Assembly (NCBI GenBank): GCA_049840935.1 | Contig: JASGJA010000010.1 | Span: 62,001 to 126,000, forward strand | Length of the DNA: 64,000 bases | Reading direction: 5' to 3' | Source: Mesorhizobium_G sp049840935 | GTDB lineage: Bacteria; Pseudomonadota; Alphaproteobacteria; Rhizobiales; Rhizobiaceae | In this document: positions 60,811-64,000 of the stretch, in pieces | Layout: every line of letters begins with the position of its first letter | How positions within the stretch are numbered: position 1 is the first letter of the stretch | Translations under genes and position numbers: made by a program | Notes under the pieces: model-generated | Seen by the model: only the letters and a program-made list of their open reading frames with translations | Databases searched by the model: none | Told to the model about the DNA's origin: nothing

Positions 60811-61362
60811 ATGGCCGAACTCTATGCACAAGCTCTTGATGAACTCGGCGTTTGCCTTGCCAAAGTAAAGCGTACAGATATCGACGCCGCGCTGGGTGAA
60901 CTGGCCTCGGCAAATCGCATCGCGCTCTATGGCGTGGGTCGTGAGGGCCTACAGATGAAGGGGTTCGCGATGCGCCTCTTTCATCTTGGTCTGAAAGCCT
61001 CCGTGGTCGGAGACATGACGACGCCGCATATAGGAAAGGGCGACCTGCTTGTAGTCTCGGCTGGTCCGGGAAATTTCTCCACCGTCTCCGCGCTGATGGG
61101 TGTTGCGCGTGAAAGCGGCGCGCGAACCTTGTTGGTAACGGCAGTTCCAGACGGTGGCGCGTCTAAGCTTGCGGATACGGTTCTGATCGTTCCCGCGCAG
61201 ACGATGGCGAACGATCAGGGAGCGTCCACCTCCGTGCTGCCGATGGGATCGCTCTATGAGGGTGCGCAGTACATATTGTTCGAGATTCTTATTCTCGAAT
61301 TGCGCCAGCGCCTGAACATTTCGCCTGCCACTATGCGCGGCAACCATACGAATCTGGAATAG
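60811..61362 (+). CDS. SIS-domain sugar-phosphate isomerase-like protein
   Basis: 183 residues, a single SIS domain: ANRIALYGVGREGLQMKGFAMRLFHLGLKASVVGDMTTPHIGKGDLLVVSAGPGNFSTVSALMGVARESG and a C-terminal EILILELRQRLNISPATMRGNHTNLE. This size and ending resemble the 6-phospho-3-hexuloisomerase (HxlB)-like group, which converts hexulose phosphates; actual substrate unknown. The ATG at 60811 follows GGTGGG. The next permease starts five bases after the stop. Confidence 0.87.
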   Translation: MAELYAQALDELGVCLAKVKRTDIDAALGELASANRIALYGVGREGLQMKGFAMRLFHLGLKASVVGDMTTPHIGKGDLLVVSAGPGNFSTVSALMGVARESGARTLLVTAVPDGGASKLADTVLIVPAQTMANDQGASTSVLPMGSLYEGAQYILFEILILELRQRLNISPATMRGNHTNLE

Positions 61363-61366
61363 TTGG

Positions 61367-62269
61367 ATGGCTCAAACAACCGCTACGCCCAATCGGGGAT
61401 ATGGCCGCTGGACACCCTTGTGGTTCCTCGCACCAGCCGTTCTGACGCTGTTTCTGATCGGTATTTACCCAACCATATTTGCGCTGGTTACGTCGTTTCG
61501 GCAATACAACATCACGCGCCCGCGCGACGGTTTCCCCTTCATCGGATTTGAGAATTACATCAACGTACTGAGCGATAGCACGTTCTGGTCGTCGCTGCTG
61601 CTTACCGGGCGATTTTACATAACCGTTCTGCCGATCCAGATCGTGCTCGGCGTGGCGATAGCGCTGCTGCTGCACAGGCCCGGCATGGGCTTTCTGAAAT
61701 CGCTGGCGCGTGTCACGCTCGTCGTGCCTCTGGCCACCACATATGCTGTCGTCGGTCTCATTGGCCGCTTGATATTTAACCGCGACTTCGGCGTCGCCAA
61801 CCAGTTTTTAAACTGGTTCGGTTTTCCGGGCTTTGATTGGCTTGGCTCGCAAAGCGGTGCGTTCGCCGCCATCGCCATCATGGATATATGGCAGTGGACA
61901 CCGTTCTGCGCTCTCATTTTCCTCGCGGGCCTATCTATGGTGCCGGGGGAGATCGAGGAAGCGGCACGGCTTGAAACATCGTCGAAGCTGGCGCTGCTGC
62001 GGCATGTGCAATTGCCATACCTACTGCCGGGACTGACGGCGGTTATGATTCTGCGCTCGGCTGATGTGCTCAAGCTTTTCGACATGGTGTTTGTCATGAC
62101 GCGTGGTGGACCTGGCTCGGCCACTGATCTCGTGTCGGTCTATATCCAGCGTGTCGGTTTCCGTGTCTTCGACCTTGGAACCGCCTCGGCCCAAGCCATC
62201 CTGTTGCTGATCCTGACCATCCTCATCAGCCGTCTCTACATTCGCCTGATCTATCGGGAGGTAAACTGA
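61367..62269 (+). CDS. Sugar ABC transporter permease (MalF-like)
   Basis: 300 residues with six hydrophobic helices. TPLWFLAPAVLTLFLIGIYPTIFALVTSF is the first helix and periplasmic start. The EAA loop is visible as SMVPGEIEEAARLETSSKLALLRHVQLPYL. FENYINVLSDSTFWSSL matches the CUT1 permease pattern. It pairs with the next gene; the stop overlaps the following ATG. Confidence 0.93.
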   Translation: MAQTTATPNRGYGRWTPLWFLAPAVLTLFLIGIYPTIFALVTSFRQYNITRPRDGFPFIGFENYINVLSDSTFWSSLLLTGRFYITVLPIQIVLGVAIALLLHRPGMGFLKSLARVTLVVPLATTYAVVGLIGRLIFNRDFGVANQFLNWFGFPGFDWLGSQSGAFAAIAIMDIWQWTPFCALIFLAGLSMVPGEIEEAARLETSSKLALLRHVQLPYLLPGLTAVMILRSADVLKLFDMVFVMTRGGPGSATDLVSVYIQRVGFRVFDLGTASAQAILLLILTILISRLYIRLIYREVN

Positions 62270-63087
62270 TGCGTCCTTCCTCCAGCAACATCCTGCACGC
62301 ACTTGGCTTGTGCGCGGTCATCGTCTTTTCGATGTTTCCATTCTACTGGATGGTGACGGCGAGCTTCAAAACCCAGACGGACATTCTGGCGTCGCCGCCG
62401 CTCTGGTTCTTCATGCCAACATTGGAAAACTATCAGGCAATCTTTGTCGATTCCAAAGTCATCGGCGCGGTTGGCAATTCACTGATCGTCGCGACTTGCA
62501 CCACCGCTCTTGCCGTTCTGCTCGGCGCGCCAGCAGCCTATGCGCTCGCGCGCTTCGAGTTTCGTGGCAAGGGTGATCTGTGGTTCTGGTTCATCTCAAA
62601 CCGAATGATAAGCCCCATCGTGCTGGCGCTGCCGGTCTATATTCTCGCCATGCAGGCGCGGTTGCTGGACACGCATCTGGTGCTGATCCTCATTTATCTC
62701 ACCTTCAATCTGCCGATTGTGGTGTGGATTTGCACCGATCAATTCAAGTCGATACCGCCCGATCTGGAACAGGCGGCGCGTTTGGATGGCGCGGATCAGT
62801 TCACAATCTTCCGCAAGATCTATCTGCCGCTCGGCGCGCCGGGAATTGCTGTCTCGGCAATTTTCTCCTTCATCTTTTCGTGGAACGAGTTGCTTTACGC
62901 TCTGGTGCTGACCCGCAAGAATGTTCAGACCGCGCCTGTCGTCGCCACCAGTTTCATGTCGGGCTACGAACTGCCGTGGGGCAAGATCATGGCGACCGGC
63001 ACGGTGATCGTGCTGCCTGTCACCATCTTCGCGCTTATCGTGTCGCGGCACATGGTGCGCGGCCTGACTATGGGCGCAACGAAATGA
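62269..63087 (+). CDS. Sugar ABC transporter permease (MalG-like)
   Basis: 272 residues with six helices: LGLCAVIVFSMFPFYWMVTASFKTQ (first helix), YALARFEFRGKGDLWFWFISNRM, and the EAA loop QFKSIPPDLEQAARLDGADQFTIFRKIYLPL. The ATG at 62269 overlaps the preceding stop (tgATG) and its stop overlaps the next ATG by four bases. The ATPase subunit of this transporter is not within the window and may be the gene starting at 63996. Confidence 0.93.
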   Translation: MRPSSSNILHALGLCAVIVFSMFPFYWMVTASFKTQTDILASPPLWFFMPTLENYQAIFVDSKVIGAVGNSLIVATCTTALAVLLGAPAAYALARFEFRGKGDLWFWFISNRMISPIVLALPVYILAMQARLLDTHLVLILIYLTFNLPIVVWICTDQFKSIPPDLEQAARLDGADQFTIFRKIYLPLGAPGIAVSAIFSFIFSWNELLYALVLTRKNVQTAPVVATSFMSGYELPWGKIMATGTVIVLPVTIFALIVSRHMVRGLTMGATK

Positions 63088-63992
63088 GTGGCACCGCCAT
63101 ACCGCTCGGGATCAATCTGTCCTTCTGCGTAAAGCGCTGGGTGACGGTCGATTTGTGGGCGCCCATCGTTCGCGATCAGTTCGGGCTGAGCCTTGTGCAG
63201 CTTTCCTATGATCTGGTCGATCCGATGTGGCCCACTGCGCTGCTGGACCGCCACGCTGCTACCATCAGGCGACAGGCTGCGGCGCACGACATTACCATTC
63301 ACAGCGCCTTTATCGGCCTTGCTCACTATACATACAGCCAGCTTCTGCATCCCGATCCGGATGTTCGTGCCTACGCAGAAGATTGGCTTGGCCGTGCCTA
63401 CGCGTTCGCCGCACAAGCTGGAATCACGCGGGTCGGCGGACCGCTCGGCGCAATCGCGTCTCACATCGATGGTGAGGAATCGGAAGCAATTCCCGACGAA
63501 GACTATGAGGACCTTATCTCGCGCATGTTGCGGCTTGCTGAGCGTGCGAAAGCGGAAGGCTTGGAGGAGCTATACGTCGAGCCGACGCCTATGCGCCGCG
63601 AATGGCCGTGGACTGTTCAGCAAGCCCGCCGCATGGTCAAAGATGTAAAGGGTAGCGCGGTTCCCTGGAGCTATTGCGTTGATTGGGGTCACGGCACATT
63701 CGCGCCGCTTTATGGCGCTCAAGCCATTGACATGGAGCCTTGGCTGACGGGCCTCTCGGATTGCATCACCGCGATCCATATCCAGCAGACTGATTTCCAG
63801 TTCGACCGGCATTGGGATTTCACCGAAAAAGGCAGGGTGGATGCTTCTGACGCCGCTGCGTTGCAGCGCAAGGCGGGGCTGGGCCATGTGCCGACATTTC
63901 TCGAAGTTTTCTATCCATTCGAGCGTGATGACCGTTCCATTCTTCAGGCGCTTCGTGCAACGACAGCGCTCCTGAAAAAGAGCTACGCCTGA
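63084..63992 (+). CDS. TIM-barrel sugar-phosphate isomerase/epimerase (AP endonuclease 2 family)
   Basis: 302 residues. AP_endonuc_2-type barrel: IPLGINLSFCVKRWVTVDLWAPIVRDQFGLSLVQLSYDLVDPMW, HDITIHSAFIGLAHYTYSQLLHPDPDVRA, LEELYVEPTPMRREWPWTVQQA and SYCVDWGHGTFAPLYGAQAIDMEPWL, IHIQQTDFQFDRHWDFTEKG. Metal-site residues Glu (VEPTP), Asp-His (DWGHG) and a final His/Glu (FLEVFYPF) fit a metal-dependent epimerase or isomerase of a sugar or its phosphate. Together with the SIS protein it probably handles the imported sugar. Substrate not determinable. Confidence 0.88.
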   Translation: MSGTAIPLGINLSFCVKRWVTVDLWAPIVRDQFGLSLVQLSYDLVDPMWPTALLDRHAATIRRQAAAHDITIHSAFIGLAHYTYSQLLHPDPDVRAYAEDWLGRAYAFAAQAGITRVGGPLGAIASHIDGEESEAIPDEDYEDLISRMLRLAERAKAEGLEELYVEPTPMRREWPWTVQQARRMVKDVKGSAVPWSYCVDWGHGTFAPLYGAQAIDMEPWLTGLSDCITAIHIQQTDFQFDRHWDFTEKGRVDASDAAALQRKAGLGHVPTFLEVFYPFERDDRSILQALRATTALLKKSYA

Positions 63993-63995
63993 CCA

Positions 63996-64000
63996 ATGGA
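63996..64000 (+). CDS. Start of a downstream gene, cut by window edge
   Basis: An ATG begins three bases after the preceding stop. By position it is probably the next gene of the sugar operon (ATPase, kinase or dehydrogenase), but only the first codon is visible. Confidence 0.3.

Noticed and set aside
1..64000. CRISPR array, prophage, transposase or rRNA
   Set aside because: No spaced direct repeats, phage structural genes, DDE transposases or rRNA segments were seen on either strand.

Overview
This window reads as chromosomal DNA of an alphaproteobacterium of the order Hyphomicrobiales, most likely Brucellaceae (Ochrobactrum/Brucella relatives) or a close neighbour such as Phyllobacteriaceae. 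The grounds are a near-canonical CtrA with SciP, a FliJ-like protein, ChpT and the DUF1134 protein EipA around it; a fused rhizobial-type trpE(G) behind a trpL leader with three tandem Trp codons; a leucine-rich leader before leuA; and intergenic palindromes of the type common in rhizobia. Gene content is mostly core metabolism. There is no CRISPR array, transposase or rRNA. A species name cannot be given from sequence reading alone.

Layout. 0-6 kb: a minus-strand DUF465-uspA-SDR operon behind a FixK/FNR-like box, then phosphoketolase (xfp) converging on an acetate kinase fused to a PduL-type phosphotransacylase, together an acetyl-phosphate node. 6-15 kb: glutaminase, a large MFS transporter, an AI-2E-family permease, a Tat-exported amidohydrolase, an aldehyde dehydrogenase/DUF779 pair with an AcoR-like regulator that lacks the AAA+ domain, and a molybdate-binding Mop protein behind a Mo-box. 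15-24 kb: a methyltransferase, a Pho-box-preceded phytase-like esterase, a divergent TetR/Asp-nucleophile hydrolase pair with two palindromic operators, and two near-identical tRNA-Ser(GGA) genes bracketing about 1 kb of AT-rich DNA. 24-34 kb: broken msrA, a BMP-type nucleoside ABC transporter operon running into cdd, purine nucleoside phosphorylase and deoA, with upp nearby. 34-40 kb: ubiE-ubiB-coaBC, mnmA and a Gfo/Idh/MocA oxidoreductase. 40-45 kb: the CtrA cell-cycle cluster. 45-53 kb: RNA methyltransferase, ArsR, HugZ-like, SDR, GNAT, NUDIX and metallophosphatase genes, then a broken alpha/beta hydrolase and leuA. 53-64 kb: an ATP-grasp/esterase pair, a palindromic repeat, a cation-diffusion transporter, trpE(G) with trpL, and a sugar ABC transporter operon with SIS and TIM-barrel isomerases.

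Data quality matters here. At least ten genes, including conserved housekeeping genes (leuA, trpE(G), ubiB, msrA, xfp), are broken by single-base indels while their protein sequence continues perfectly in another frame. Most are one-base insertions, often in short homopolymers. I read these mainly as sequencing errors and give full-length gene spans with the break points.

The most rewarding signals are regulatory and architectural: the AckA-PduL fusion beside xfp, two amino-acid attenuators (trpL and a 39-codon leuA leader), the ctrA promoter with paired GANTC methylation sites and CtrA half-sites, the Pho box and Mo-box, the duplicated tRNA-Ser locus, and an ATP-grasp/esterase pair of unknown product.
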